Positions 30,149 through 39,477 of a DNA stretch of 48,435 bases are shown in pieces. The notes under the pieces are model-generated. The model did no database searches. It was not told the DNA's origin and worked only from the letters and a program-made list of their open reading frames with translations. Numbering within the stretch: position 1 is the stretch's first letter; each line of letters starts with the position of its first letter. This DNA comes from Acetobacteraceae bacterium (GTDB taxonomy: Bacteria > Pseudomonadota > Alphaproteobacteria > Acetobacterales > Acetobacteraceae): NCBI GenBank assembly GCA_024280945.1, contig JAMXLO010000153.1:1-48435 (forward strand), read 5' to 3'. The translations under genes were made by a program, and so were the position numbers.

Positions 30149-31795
30149 ATGGATACCGAGGCCGCTGGTCTGGCCTTCCTGCCCCTGGGTGGGACGGGCG
30201 AGATTGGCATGAACCTGAACCTTTATCGCTGCGACGACAGGTGGCTGGCGGTGGACTGCGGCATTGGCTTCGGTGGTGCGGCGCATCCCGAGGTCGATGT
30301 GATGATGCCGGACCCTGGCTACGCCGCGGGGCGGCGTGATCGTCTGGTCGGGCTGGTACTGACACATGCACACGAGGACCACCTGGGTGCCGTGGCCTGG
30401 CTGTGGCCGCAGTTGCGCTGTGCTGTCTACGCGACGCCGTTCGCTGCTGCGGTGCTGCGGCGCAAGCTCGCGGAAGTGCAATTGCTGAATCAGGTCAAGC
30501 TGCACGTCATACCGCCCGGCGGGGCAGTTGACTTGGCACCGTTCCGCTTGCAGTTCCTGCGCGTCACCCACTCGATCCCGGAAGCGCAGGCGCTGGTGAT
30601 CGACACGCCGCACGGTCTGTTGCTGCACACCGGTGACTGGAAGCTCGACCCCGAGCCGCTGCTGGGCCCGCGGACCGATGAGGCGGCATTCGCCGCCCTC
30701 GGTGAACGTGGCGTTCTCGCCATGATCTGCGATTCCACCAACGCGATGGTGGAAGGCCACTCGGGCAGCGAGGCCGAGGTACGGCAGAGCCTGACCGCGC
30801 TGCTGCGTGGTCTCCACGGCCGGATCGCGGTGACCTGCTTCGCGTCAAACGTTGCGCGACTGGAATCGGTCGCGGTCGCCGCCCATGAGGCGGGCCGCAG
30901 CGTCGCGCTGGTCGGTCGGTCGCTGCGCAACATCGATGCCGCTGCGCGTGAGTGTGGCTATCTGCGCGATCTCCCCCCGTTTCTCACGGAAGACGATGTC
31001 GACGACGTGCCGGACGACAACATCCTGATGTTGGTTACAGGTAGTCAGGGTGAGCCGCGCAGCGCACTGGCCCGCATCGCGATGGATACGCACCCGCGGG
31101 TCGCGCTGGGTGAGGGCGACACCGTCGTCTTCTCATCGCGGATGATACCGGGCAATGAGCGGGCGATCGGGACGGTCCAGGACAATCTGGTGCGCCGCGG
31201 TGTCACGCTGATGACTGATGTGGATCACCTGGTGCACGTCTCGGGCCATCCGGCGCGCGACGAACTCCGGCGGCTCTACCGTCTGGTGAAGCCGCGCTAC
31301 GCGGTTCCGACCCACGGGGAGTGGCGGCATTTGTCCGCGCACGCCGCGCTGGCGCAGGACGCGGGTGCAAAGCCGATCCTGCTGGAGGATGGCGACATTC
31401 TCAGCCTGGCTCCCGGACCGGCCCAGGTCGTGGACAGTGCTCCGGTCGACAAGCTCGTATTGGATGGGACACGCCTGACACCGCTCGGCGGTGGCCTCAT
31501 GTCCGCACGCCGTCGGATGTTGTTCAACGGCGTGGTGCTGGCCAGCCTGGCCGTCGATGCGCATGGCAGACTGCGCGGCAAGCCGCGGATTTCAGCCCCC
31601 GGACTGTTTGACCACGACGATCCAGAAATGGATCGGGTGAGCGATGAATTCACCGACGCTATTGAAGAACTGCCGGCGTCTTTGGGGCGTGACGAAGCCG
31701 CATTTCTTGACGCAGCGCGATCGGCATTGCGCCGTGCGCTGGGGCGTCGCTTGCAGAAGCGCCCTGTGGTCGACGTCCACGTGCTCCGGGTATGA
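30149..31795 (+). CDS. rnj: Ribonuclease J family metallo-beta-lactamase
   Basis: A 548-residue RNase J: a beta-CASP metallo-beta-lactamase with 5'-3' exonuclease and endonuclease activity on RNA. The zinc-site motif THAHEDH is at residues 72-78. The N-terminal glycine motif is LPLGGTGEIGMNLNLY, and later motifs are LLHTGDWKLDPEP and ICDSTNA, with VSGHPARDEL further on. It starts 9 bases after coaX. It is the probable mRNA-decay nuclease of this organism. Confidence 0.95.
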   Translation: MDTEAAGLAFLPLGGTGEIGMNLNLYRCDDRWLAVDCGIGFGGAAHPEVDVMMPDPGYAAGRRDRLVGLVLTHAHEDHLGAVAWLWPQLRCAVYATPFAAAVLRRKLAEVQLLNQVKLHVIPPGGAVDLAPFRLQFLRVTHSIPEAQALVIDTPHGLLLHTGDWKLDPEPLLGPRTDEAAFAALGERGVLAMICDSTNAMVEGHSGSEAEVRQSLTALLRGLHGRIAVTCFASNVARLESVAVAAHEAGRSVALVGRSLRNIDAAARECGYLRDLPPFLTEDDVDDVPDDNILMLVTGSQGEPRSALARIAMDTHPRVALGEGDTVVFSSRMIPGNERAIGTVQDNLVRRGVTLMTDVDHLVHVSGHPARDELRRLYRLVKPRYAVPTHGEWRHLSAHAALAQDAGAKPILLEDGDILSLAPGPAQVVDSAPVDKLVLDGTRLTPLGGGLMSARRRMLFNGVVLASLAVDAHGRLRGKPRISAPGLFDHDDPEMDRVSDEFTDAIEELPASLGRDEAAFLDAARSALRRALGRRLQKRPVVDVHVLRV

Positions 31796-32052
31796 ACTGG
31801 TTCACCGGACTGGTGCTGTATGTGCTGATCTGGTGGACCGTGCTGTTTGCGGTTCTGCCGATCGGCACGCATCCGGTCCACGACCCCGATCAGCAGACAG
31901 GCTGGCGCGGCGCGCCTGAACACCCCCGGCTGGGGATGAAGGTTGCCGTGACCACTTTGGTCGCCTGTGTTGTCTGGTTGGGCGCGTGGCTGCTGATCAC
32001 TAGCCCTTACGTGAGTTTTCGCCACGGCTGGTTTGCCGCGCCGCCGGATTAA
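31792..32052 (+). CDS. DUF1467 family small membrane protein
   Basis: An 86-residue inner-membrane protein with two helices (about 5-23 and 51-71) joined by a loop containing PIGTHPVHDPDQQTGWRGAP. That W-x-G-A-P pattern is typical of DUF1467. It overlaps rnj by 4 bases and lies between rnj and proS, its usual place in alphaproteobacteria. Function unknown. Confidence 0.9.
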   Translation: MNWFTGLVLYVLIWWTVLFAVLPIGTHPVHDPDQQTGWRGAPEHPRLGMKVAVTTLVACVVWLGAWLLITSPYVSFRHGWFAAPPD

Positions 32053-32062
32053 CGCCAGCCAG

Positions 32063-32101
32063 CACGGCGGGGGAAGGCGCCGCGTCCTCCAGCCTGCCGT
32101 G
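32063..32101 (+). terminator. Hairpin after the rnj/DUF1467 genes
   Basis: CACGGC (32063-32068) pairs with GCCGTG (32096-32101), with an inner purine/pyrimidine stem between them. It lies 11 bases after the DUF1467 stop and probably ends that transcript. Confidence 0.4.
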
Positions 32102-32159
32102 TGGCGGCGTTTCCTCCCCAAACTTGGCCCAAGCCCTCGGCTCCCTGGGCCACGGTCTT

Positions 32160-32260
32160 GTTAACGCTTCGTGGACGAGAAGTCACCATTTTTTGTGCGA
32201 TCTTTGCGCGGAAATATGACGGTTTGTTCCACGAACCATTTGTGCGACGCACAATTATTT
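32160..32260 (+). promoter_or_regulatory. AT-richer control region upstream of proS
   Basis: In the 296-base gap before proS the base composition drops and three repeated elements appear: a 9-base direct repeat TTTGTGCGA (32192-32200, 32239-32247); a palindrome TTGTGCG-A-CGCACAA (32240-32254) built on its second copy; and an inverted pair TTCGTGGA/TCCACGAA (32168-32175, 32228-32235). Together they look like regulator binding sites. No protein-coding gene is convincing here. Confidence 0.4.
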
Positions 32261-32348
32261 TCGGTTTCAGCAATGGTCGAGCACTGGCGGGCGCCGCCTC
32301 TGCCAGCTAGGGTCGCGCTCCACAACTTCCAGCATGGACTGCCGATAG

Positions 32349-33707
32349 ATGCGCCTGTCCCGCAGCTTCATTCCCACCATGAAGGAGACACCGGCCGAGG
32401 CGCAGATCGCATCTCACCGACTGATGCTCCGCGCCGGTCTGGTGCGGCAGACCTCGGCCGGCATCTATGCCTGGCTACCGCTGGGTTATCGCGTGCTCCG
32501 AAACATCGAGCGCATCGTTCGCGAGGAACAGGACGCAGCTGGCGCACAGGAAGTGCTGATGCCGACCATCCAGCCGGCAGAGCTGTGGCGGGAAAGCGGA
32601 CGCTATGACGACTACGGCAAGGAGATGCTTCGGATCCGTGACCGGCATGAGCGTGACATGCTGTATGGGCCTACCAACGAGGAGGTGATCACCGACCTGT
32701 TCCGCCAGTCAGTACATTCGTACCGCGAGCTGCCGCAGATACTGTACCATATACAGTGGAAGTTCCGCGACGAGGTGCGGCCGCGCTTCGGCGTTATGCG
32801 CGGGCGCGAGTTCCTGATGAAGGACGCGTATTCATTCGACCTGGACTATGCCGGCGCGGTGGTCAGCTATCGCACCATGATGCTGGCCTATATGCGGACC
32901 TTTCAGCGTATGGGCCTGAAGGCGATCCCGATGGCCGCGGACAGCGGCCCGATCGGCGGCGATCTCAGCCACGAGTTCATCATCCTCGCGCCCACCGGCG
33001 AGAGCCAAGTGTATTTCGACGCGGGCTTCGAGGATATCGACTGGGTGAACGCCAGATACGGCTACAATGCGTATGACCTTCAGGCATTCTTCGACCTGAT
33101 GACTTCAATGTATGCCGCTACCGATGAAAAACACGATCCGGCAAAGTGGGACAAGGTGGACCCTGCGCGGCGACGAGAGGGCCGTGGCATCGAAGTGGGC
33201 CACATCTTCTATTTCGGCACAAAGTATACGCGGCCCATGAACGCAACTGTGGCCGGAGCGGACGGCAAGCACGTGCATCCCGAAATGGGCAGCTACGGCG
33301 TCGGTGTCTCCCGGCTGGTCGGGGCGGTTATCGAGGCAAGTCACGATGAAGCCGGCATCATTTGGCCGGACAGTATCGCGCCGTTCAAGGCGGCGATTCT
33401 CAACCTGCGGCGTGGTGACACCGTCTGCGACTCAATGTGCGAGTCACTGTACGCCAAGCTCGGTCTGACGGCGCTTTACGACGACCGAGACACGCGGGCG
33501 GGGGAAAAATTTGCCGACGCCGACCTGATGGGTCATCCCTGGCAGATCATCGTCGGCCCTCGCGGAGCGGCAGCCGGGAAGGTGGAATTGAAGCGGCGTG
33601 CCACCGGCGAGCGCCGGGACGTGTCGCCCGAGGACGCGCTGAGTATCGTGGCCCACCGTCGCGAAAACGGGGACCCAACGGCTGGATCCCCGCTAGCGCG
33701 AGGCTGA
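32349..33707 (+). CDS. proS: Prolyl-tRNA synthetase (short, no editing domain)
   Basis: A 452-residue class II synthetase that charges tRNA-Pro. Motif 1 region is [17 protein letters not shown], and motif 2 region is [20 protein letters not shown]. The C-terminal anticodon-binding domain starts near 355. It lacks the approximately 180-residue editing insertion of standard bacterial ProRS, as is usual in alphaproteobacteria, so deacylation of Ala-tRNA-Pro would need a separate protein. The last 16 residues (from RRENGD) appear to be encoded by a dispersed-repeat-like sequence that also supplies the stop codon. Confidence 0.96.
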   Translation: MRLSRSFIPTMKETPAEAQIASHRLMLRAGLVRQTSAGIYAWLPLGYRVLRNIERIVREEQDAAGAQEVLMPTIQPAELWRESGRYDDYGKEMLRIRDRHERDMLYGPTNEEVITDLFRQSVHSYRELPQILYHIQWKFRDEVRPRFGVMRGREFLMKDAYSFDLDYAGAVVSYRTMMLAYMRTFQRMGLKAIPMAADSGPIGGDLSHEFIILAPTGESQVYFDAGFEDIDWVNARYGYNAYDLQAFFDLMTSMYAATDEKHDPAKWDKVDPARRREGRGIEVGHIFYFGTKYTRPMNATVAGADGKHVHPEMGSYGVGVSRLVGAVIEASHDEAGIIWPDSIAPFKAAILNLRRGDTVCDSMCESLYAKLGLTALYDDRDTRAGEKFADADLMGHPWQIIVGPRGAAAGKVELKRRATGERRDVSPEDALSIVAHRRENGDPTAGSPLARG

Positions 33708-33711
33708 CAGG
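33667..33711 (+). repeat. Degenerate dispersed-repeat-like element at the end of proS
   Basis: GGATCCCCGC followed by TAGCGCGAGG and CTGACA resembles a degenerate copy of the common intergenic palindrome GGATCCCCGC-NNN-CGCGGGGATGACA. CGGGGA (upstream) also pairs with TCCCCG. It provides the ProS C-terminal tail and stop codon. Only one copy is visible in this window, so the repeat nature is inferred. Confidence 0.35.
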
Positions 33712-33717
33712 GGCACG

Positions 33718-34968
33718 ATGTTCGGACCCTTTGAAAGGGCGGTCGCCGGCCGCTATCTGCGCGCCCGACGTGGCGAACGCTTCGTTTCTGTCATTGCCAT
33801 CTTCTCACTGGTCGGCATTGCACTCGGCGTCGCCACGCTGATCATCGTGATGAGCGTGATGGGCGGCTTCAAGGTGGACCTGCTCTCCCGCATCCTTGGA
33901 TTCAACGGTGACCTTGGTGTCTATGGTCCCGGCGGACAACTGGCCCACTACGACGAGGTCGCTGCGCGTATTCGCAAGGTCCCGGACGTCGTCTCCGCGA
34001 TTCCCGTTGTCGATGGCCAGGTGCTGCTGAGCGGCGGTCAGGGCCAGTCATCCGGCGGCTTCGTGCGCGGCATCCGCCAGAATGACCTGAAGTCGCTGCG
34101 CGCGGTCAGCGATCATATCCTCGCTGGCAGCCTCGATAACTTCCAGGGCGACGACGCCGTCGCCGTCGGCGTCGGCCTTGCGCGACGCTTCGCTCTACAT
34201 GTCGGTTCGCAACTGACTCTGATCTCGCCACAAGGGGCAGCGACGGCATTCGGCACGGTGCCGCGCATCCGTGCCTATAATGTCGTGGCAATCTTCCAGG
34301 TTGGCGAGAACGAGTACGACAGCGCCTATGTTTTTCTGCCGCTGGAGGCGGCGCAGACCTATTTCCAGAAACCGGACTCCGTCACTCAGATCGAGGTCGG
34401 CATCAAGGACCACAACGACGTCTTCTCGGTGCATCGTACCATGGCCGCGTCACTGCGCGCCGACAATGTGCAGATCATCGATTGGACGCAGAGCAACAAC
34501 AGCTTCTTTGCCGCGGTGCAGGTGGAGCAGAATGTCATGTTCCTGATCCTGACGCTGATCATCCTGGTGGCCGCGTTCAATGTGATCAGCTCGCTGATCA
34601 TGATGGTGAAAGACAAGACACGCGATATTGCGGTGTTGCGAACACTTGGCGCCGGTCGCAGCGCGGTGATGCGTATCTTCCTGATGTGCGGCGCCTCAGT
34701 CGGCTTCACCGGTACGCTGATCGGCTTCATTATCGGCGTGGTGTTCTGCTGGAACATCGACACCATTCAGCATTGGGTAGAGGCGATCACCGGCACCTCG
34801 GTGTTCAACCCCGAAGTCTACTATCTCACTCACCTGCCGGCACGGCTCGACTGGCACGAAGTAACCCAGGTGGTGGCGATGGCGCTCGTGCTGTCGCTGC
34901 TTGCGACGCTGTATCCGAGCTGGCGTGCTGCCCGTACCGATCCGGTCGAGGCGCTCAGACATGAGTAA
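33718..34968 (+). CDS. lolC: Lipoprotein-releasing ABC transporter permease (LolC/LolE family)
   Basis: A 416-residue inner-membrane permease that, with LolD, detaches outer-membrane lipoproteins and hands them to LolA. It has one N-terminal helix (about 25-50, [20 protein letters not shown]), a large periplasmic domain (about 50-270) and three C-terminal helices (about 275-405) with [18 protein letters not shown] as the FtsX/MacB signature. Alphaproteobacteria often have a single LolC/E protein acting as homodimer, so lolC is an approximate name. It overlaps lolD by 8 bases. Confidence 0.93.
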   Translation: MFGPFERAVAGRYLRARRGERFVSVIAIFSLVGIALGVATLIIVMSVMGGFKVDLLSRILGFNGDLGVYGPGGQLAHYDEVAARIRKVPDVVSAIPVVDGQVLLSGGQGQSSGGFVRGIRQNDLKSLRAVSDHILAGSLDNFQGDDAVAVGVGLARRFALHVGSQLTLISPQGAATAFGTVPRIRAYNVVAIFQVGENEYDSAYVFLPLEAAQTYFQKPDSVTQIEVGIKDHNDVFSVHRTMAASLRADNVQIIDWTQSNNSFFAAVQVEQNVMFLILTLIILVAAFNVISSLIMMVKDKTRDIAVLRTLGAGRSAVMRIFLMCGASVGFTGTLIGFIIGVVFCWNIDTIQHWVEAITGTSVFNPEVYYLTHLPARLDWHEVTQVVAMALVLSLLATLYPSWRAARTDPVEALRHE

Positions 34969-35638
34969 CCCTCTCGTGCTGCGCGACGTGCGCAGGACGT
35001 ATCGCACCGAGGCTGGCGAACTTCCGGTGCTTAGGGGCGCCGATCTTGCGCTGCGCGGCGGTGAGATTGCCGCTCTGGTGGCGCCGTCCGGCGCAGGCAA
35101 ATCGACGCTGCTGCATCTGGCGGGCCTGCTGGAAATGCCCGATGGCGGTTCGGTCTTCGTCGACGGCGTCGATGCCGGCGCTCTGCCTGACGCAGCACGC
35201 ACGGCGATCCGCCGCGACATGATCGGCTTCGTCTACCAGTTTCACCATCTTCTCGGCGAATTCACCGCGCTGGAGAACGTCGTGCTGCCGCAGATGATCG
35301 CGGGGAAATCGCGCAAGGCCGCGGCGGAACGCGCTATGTCACTCCTGTCGTCGTTCGGCCTGGCACCCCGATCAGGGCATCTGCCAGGGAAGCTGTCTGG
35401 TGGGGAGCAGCAACGAGTGGCGATCGCCCGCGCGTTGGCCAATGCGCCGCAGGTGCTCTTGGCTGACGAACCCACTGGCAATCTGGATGTGGATACCGCT
35501 GGAGTTGTGTTTGAGGAATTGCTCGCGACGGTGCGCCGCGAAAAGCTGGCTGCGCTAATCGCGACGCATAACCCAGACTTGGCTGCGCGGATGGACCGCA
35601 CGGTGACGCTGCGCGAGGGAAAGGTGGTCGCGCTATAG
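34961..35638 (+). CDS. lolD: Lipoprotein-releasing ABC transporter ATPase LolD
   Basis: A 225-residue ATPase that powers LolC/E. Walker A is APSGAGKST at about 43-51, the signature is [15 protein letters not shown] and Walker B is [12 protein letters not shown], followed by the switch His in [11 protein letters not shown] 34961 overlaps the end of lolC, so the two are coupled. The upstream open frame lies inside lolC. Confidence 0.96.
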   Translation: MSNPLVLRDVRRTYRTEAGELPVLRGADLALRGGEIAALVAPSGAGKSTLLHLAGLLEMPDGGSVFVDGVDAGALPDAARTAIRRDMIGFVYQFHHLLGEFTALENVVLPQMIAGKSRKAAAERAMSLLSSFGLAPRSGHLPGKLSGGEQQRVAIARALANAPQVLLADEPTGNLDVDTAGVVFEELLATVRREKLAALIATHNPDLAARMDRTVTLREGKVVAL

Positions 35639-35664
35639 CCAAGTGCAGGGAGGAGGCAACAACG

Positions 35665-36852
35665 ATGTCCGGTTATCCGGTTTCCGACCTCGATCCGTTT
35701 TGCGCCGAATATTTTGCCGACCCGTACCCTGCCCAGAATGCGCTGCGCGAGGCTGGTCCGGTGGTGCGGCTGACCCGCTACAACGTGTGGGCGGTGGCGC
35801 GCTATCAGGAGGTCTACGACGTCCTCAACGACTGGCGCACTTTCTCCTCGGCGCGCGGCGTAGGCCTGGCCGACTTCAAGAAGGAGAAGCCGTGGCGTGT
35901 GCCGAGCCTTTTGCTGGAGGCCGATCCGCCTTTGCATGACCGCACCCGCAAGGTGCTGGATGAGGTGCTGTCGCCAGCCGCGATGCGTGGCCTTCGTGCT
36001 CGCTTCGCTGCTGCTGCGGACCGGCTGGTGGACAATATGCTGGCACGCGGCGGCTTTGATGCCGTGACGGAGCTTGCCGAGGCGTATCCGCTCGAAGTGT
36101 TTCCCGATGCGGTCGGCATGCCGCGCGAAAATCGGCGGCATCTACTGCCCTATGGCAACATGGCGTTCAACGCGTTCGGTCCCCGCAACGCATATTTCGA
36201 AGCGGCGATGCGCGATGCCGAGTCGGTGCTGGCCTGGGTTCAGGCGCAGACCAGGCGTGACGCGCTGGCTTCGGGTGGTTTCGGTGCGGCGGTTTATGAA
36301 AAGGCCGATGCCGGTCAATTGACTCAAGAAGAAGCGGGCCTTGTCGTGCGTTCCATTTTGACGGCAGGGGTGGACACAACGGTCAGCGGTATCGGTGCCG
36401 CGGTGTATTGCCTGGCGCGCTTTCCGGATCAGTTTCGTAAGCTGCGTGACAGTCCCAACCTGGCGCGAGGCGCCTTCGAAGAGGCAATAAGGTTTGAAAG
36501 CCCGGTGCAGACCTTCTTCCGTACTACCACGCGATCGGTGGAACTCGGCGGCGTGCCGCTTGAGGAGGGCGAGAAGGTTTTGATGTTTTTGGGGGCTGCC
36601 AACCGTGATCCGCGCCGCTGGGAACGGCCGGACGAGTATGACATCGAGCGCCGTAATGCCGGCCATGTCGGATTTGGCTACGGCATCCATCAATGCGTTG
36701 GTCAGGTATTGGCGCGGCTCGAAGGGGATTGCGTGCTGCGCGCACTGGCTTCCAAGGCGGCATCGATCGAGATCACCGGACCAATCGAGCGGCGCTTCAA
36801 CAACACGATGCGTGGCCTGGCAAGCCTTCCGGTGACGATACGGGCTGCCTAG
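35665..36852 (+). CDS. Cytochrome P450, CYP199-like
   Basis: A 395-residue soluble P450. The heme-binding loop is FGYGIHQCVGQ with Cys344 as thiolate ligand. The I-helix oxygen-activation motif is AGVDTT, and the ExxR motif is EEAIRFESP. Several stretches (SSARGVGLADFKKEKPW, AAVYCLARFP, FFRTTTRSVELGG, RRFNNTMRGLASLPV) recall the CYP199 family, whose studied members O-demethylate para-substituted benzoates. That substrate is an inference here. A strong ribosome binding site (GGGAGGAGG) precedes the ATG. No ferredoxin or reductase partner is next to it. It follows lolD by 26 bases and is not part of the usual lolD–dnaE order. Confidence 0.9.
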   Translation: MSGYPVSDLDPFCAEYFADPYPAQNALREAGPVVRLTRYNVWAVARYQEVYDVLNDWRTFSSARGVGLADFKKEKPWRVPSLLLEADPPLHDRTRKVLDEVLSPAAMRGLRARFAAAADRLVDNMLARGGFDAVTELAEAYPLEVFPDAVGMPRENRRHLLPYGNMAFNAFGPRNAYFEAAMRDAESVLAWVQAQTRRDALASGGFGAAVYEKADAGQLTQEEAGLVVRSILTAGVDTTVSGIGAAVYCLARFPDQFRKLRDSPNLARGAFEEAIRFESPVQTFFRTTTRSVELGGVPLEEGEKVLMFLGAANRDPRRWERPDEYDIERRNAGHVGFGYGIHQCVGQVLARLEGDCVLRALASKAASIEITGPIERRFNNTMRGLASLPVTIRAA

Positions 36853-36903
36853 TAACTACTAACAACCAAGCCCGGGTCAGCCTCACGTCTTATAGCGACG
36901 TCC

Positions 36904-36973
36904 GCGGAGGCGGGAAGCAGTCTCGCGACAGGTGCGCTCCTGGTCTAGACTGCTTCGTTCCGCCACGCTCCGC
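36904..36973. terminator. Long interrupted dyad between convergent P450 and norZ
   Basis: GAAGCAGTCT (36914-36923) and AGACTGCTTC (36947-36956) pair perfectly. The stem extends outward through GCGG/CCGC and GCGGAG/CTCCGC with small bulges, giving about 20 base pairs around a 23-base loop. It lies between the two converging genes and probably ends transcription from both sides. Confidence 0.55.
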
Positions 36974-36998
36974 TCGGTCCTTGCAAGGGGTATACCGG

Positions 36999-39335
36999 TC
37001 ATTCACCTGGTCCCGGTTGCATACGCGCGATGGGCCGCCGCGTGATTTGCTCGACGAATTGCGGATATATCGGCCCCAGCTTCAACAGGAAGTCCCACGC
37101 CATAAGCAGTGCAGCAACGGCAAACACCACATCGCCTGGCAACCTCAGCCACTGCCACACCAGCGTCGTCTCGTAGAACCGGATGCTGCGGGCATAGGCG
37201 AGGCCGTGCTCGAACACGGCGTTCAGCTGTGGCCAACCGATCGGGAAGAAGTTGAGCGCGATCCACAGTACTAGGCCAGCGTTGTAGAGCCAGAACGCCC
37301 AGAGCCCCAGGCGTTCGTCGAACCGTGCGCGTTCCGCGGCTGCGTAGCGCAGGCAGAAATACACCAACCCGATTGCCAACAGCCCGAACGCGCCAAACAG
37401 CGCGGTATGGGCGTGGTTCAGGGTCAGAAACGTGCCATGCTCATAGTAGTTGATCAGCGGCGCATTCAGCGTGCCGCCGCCGAACACGCCGGCGCCGACA
37501 AAATTCCAGAACGCGGCGCCGATGATGTAGGTATAGGCGAGCCGGTAATTGAATGAGCCATGCGCACGGATCAATTGATATTGGCCGATCGCCTCGATGA
37601 CCAGCAGCACCAACGGCAGTACTTCGATGAACGAGAACATGCTGCCCATCGGCACCCACATGCTCGGGCCACCGGCCCAGTAAAGATGATGGCCGGTGCC
37701 GATGACACCGCCAAGGAAGATCAGAATAAGCTCGAAGTACACTGCGCGTTCGGCAAGCTTGCGCGACACCAAGCCGACCGCCATCAGCAAATACGCGCTC
37801 ATGCTGGCGGCAAAAAATTCGAATGATTGCTCGACCCATAGATGCACGACCCACCAGCGCCAGAAGTCGGTGAGGGTGAATGACTTTTCGATCCCGGTCA
37901 GCGGGATCATCCCGAACACGTAGAGGGCGGCGATGTTGATCGTGGCGGCCCAGATCAGATGCTCCAACTTTATGCGCCCGGTCCAGAACTGTCGTGTTGC
38001 CTGCCACAGCATGGCGGCGGTCGGCCATAATGCGCGGAACACCAATACGCTCCACAGCACCAATCCGATGAAGAAGCCGATCTGCCAGAACCTGCCGAGC
38101 TGGATGTATGACAGGCCCTGATTGCCGAACCAGAACCAGCCGTGATCGACATAGCCCATGATGCCGAGCCAGTTGCCAATCAGCGCACCGGCAACGATGA
38201 CCAGTGTGACCCAGAACAGCAGATCCACCAGAAAGCCCTGGCCGCGCGCCTCGCGTCCGCCAGCGATCGCCGGCGCGAGAAACAGGCCGGTGCCAATCCA
38301 TGAAACACCGATCCACACGATGGGCGACTGGATGTGCACGTCGCGCAGGAAGTTGAACGGCAGCAACTCGTGCAGCGGGATGCCATAGAAGCTGCGGCGG
38401 TCATAGTAGGCATGCGCCATGATGGTGCCTGCGGCGATCTGCAGCAGCAGTACGAGCGCGACGACAAGGAAATACTTGCCCACCCTGCGTTGGCTTTCGG
38501 TCAGCGGGCCGAATCTGGCGAGGACGGGATCCATTGGGGCATCGTCTGGCTTGTTCAGCCAGAACTCATAGATGAACAGCACCATGCCGAAGGCGAGGAA
38601 GGTGAAGCAGAAGCTCGCCCAGGTCCAGACGAAGGTGTTGGTCGTCGGCGTATTGCCAACTTCCGGCTCGTACGGCCAGTTCTCTGTCCACGACCAACTG
38701 ACGCCCGGGCGACGCGCGACTGTCGTCAGCGCCGAGTAGATCAGGAACTCTGCGGTATGCGCCGCCTCGGCTGGGGAGAGGCTATAGGCAGGGGTCCATC
38801 CCGTTTCCAGGTCGGTGGTTGCCAGTTCCTTCGCGATGTCTCCCCGCAGAGTGACGATGGCGTTGGAGAGAGCGTCCGGCACTTTGACCGTCAGCTGCGT
38901 CAAGTCGATGCGCTGCAATTGCTCGCGCATTGCGTTGCGCACCGAGGCCTGCTGGTCCGGAGCCAGTTGCTCGAACACCTTGCCGAACTGTGTCTGAGCG
39001 ACCCGTGCCTCCACCAGGCCAGCGAGGCGGATCAGCGTCCACGCCGTGTAGTCCTGACCGTAATAGGAGCCCATGCCGTAAAGGCTGCCGAAATCCATCA
39101 GATCGGCTTTCTGAAAGCCGGCCTTGCCCACCAGGATGTCGTCCGCCGTCATCAGCGGCGCGCCGCCGGCGTCCACAAAGCGTTCAGGCTGTGGCGGCGC
39201 CCGCTCGTAGGTGAGGACGGTAGCCCAGCCCAACAGGGCGAATGTGACCACGGCGACTGCCAGCAGCACCCACTTGAGCACATTGTTCACCGGGTCGCTG
39301 GTTGTCGCGGGCGATGCGCTGGACGTCTGGCTCAT
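36999..39335 (-). CDS. norZ: Quinol-dependent nitric oxide reductase (qNOR)
   Basis: A 778-residue single-chain NO reductase. It fuses an N-terminal NorC-like region, without heme c, to the 12-helix NorB-type catalytic domain, and reduces 2 NO to N2O using quinol. Residues about 20-45 are the first helix, and about 50-230 a periplasmic domain (KADLMDFGSLYGMGSYYG). GTIMAHAYYDRRSFYG marks the start of the catalytic region. Heme and non-heme iron His ligands lie in VVHLWVEQSFEFF, GTGHHLYW and LNHAHTALFGAFG. The length and absence of CxxCH fit qNOR rather than cNOR. A GGGGGA ribosome binding site precedes the ATG. It stands alone, without denitrification genes, suggesting NO detoxification. Confidence 0.95.
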   Translation of the reverse strand: MSQTSSASPATTSDPVNNVLKWVLLAVAVVTFALLGWATVLTYERAPPQPERFVDAGGAPLMTADDILVGKAGFQKADLMDFGSLYGMGSYYGQDYTAWTLIRLAGLVEARVAQTQFGKVFEQLAPDQQASVRNAMREQLQRIDLTQLTVKVPDALSNAIVTLRGDIAKELATTDLETGWTPAYSLSPAEAAHTAEFLIYSALTTVARRPGVSWSWTENWPYEPEVGNTPTTNTFVWTWASFCFTFLAFGMVLFIYEFWLNKPDDAPMDPVLARFGPLTESQRRVGKYFLVVALVLLLQIAAGTIMAHAYYDRRSFYGIPLHELLPFNFLRDVHIQSPIVWIGVSWIGTGLFLAPAIAGGREARGQGFLVDLLFWVTLVIVAGALIGNWLGIMGYVDHGWFWFGNQGLSYIQLGRFWQIGFFIGLVLWSVLVFRALWPTAAMLWQATRQFWTGRIKLEHLIWAATINIAALYVFGMIPLTGIEKSFTLTDFWRWWVVHLWVEQSFEFFAASMSAYLLMAVGLVSRKLAERAVYFELILIFLGGVIGTGHHLYWAGGPSMWVPMGSMFSFIEVLPLVLLVIEAIGQYQLIRAHGSFNYRLAYTYIIGAAFWNFVGAGVFGGGTLNAPLINYYEHGTFLTLNHAHTALFGAFGLLAIGLVYFCLRYAAAERARFDERLGLWAFWLYNAGLVLWIALNFFPIGWPQLNAVFEHGLAYARSIRFYETTLVWQWLRLPGDVVFAVAALLMAWDFLLKLGPIYPQFVEQITRRPIARMQPGPGE

Positions 39336-39406
39336 GCCGGTCCCCCGATTCGCGGCTGGCTACAGCATCCGCAGGTTGCAGCGCTTGGCAAGGTACGTCG
39401 CGAGTG

Positions 39407-39439
39407 AATGTCTATTTTGCTATTTGATATATTATTTGT
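39407..39439 (-). promoter_or_regulatory. AT-rich island in the norZ-dnaE divergent region
   Basis: An AT-rich stretch (with TTTGATATATTATTTG) stands out from GC-rich surroundings 72-104 bases upstream of the norZ start. It is the likely norZ promoter zone. I could not fit a full FNR, NnrR or NsrR site to it; only half-sites are present. An imperfect TTGC/GCAA dyad lies closer to norZ at 39376-39391. Confidence 0.35.
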
Positions 39440-39448
39440 GCCCCCTGA

Positions 39449-39477
39449 TTGGCGGGACTCGGGGAGGCGCTTAGATT
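39449..39477 (+). promoter_or_regulatory. Candidate dnaE promoter
   Basis: TTGGCG (39449-39454), a 17-base spacer and TAGATT (39472-39477) lie immediately upstream of dnaE. Each hexamer matches consensus at four positions. The predicted transcript start falls at or next to the A of the dnaE ATG, which would make the message leaderless. Confidence 0.35.

Noticed and set aside
32101-32310. Small open frames on both strands before proS
   Set aside because: Composition is not protein-like, there is no ribosome binding site, and they overlap repeat elements.
39370-39440. FNR, NnrR or NsrR site upstream of norZ
   Set aside because: TTGAT appears without its matching half at the right spacing, and the TTGC/GCAA dyad has the wrong spacer for NnrR. 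Only the AT-rich character is reported.
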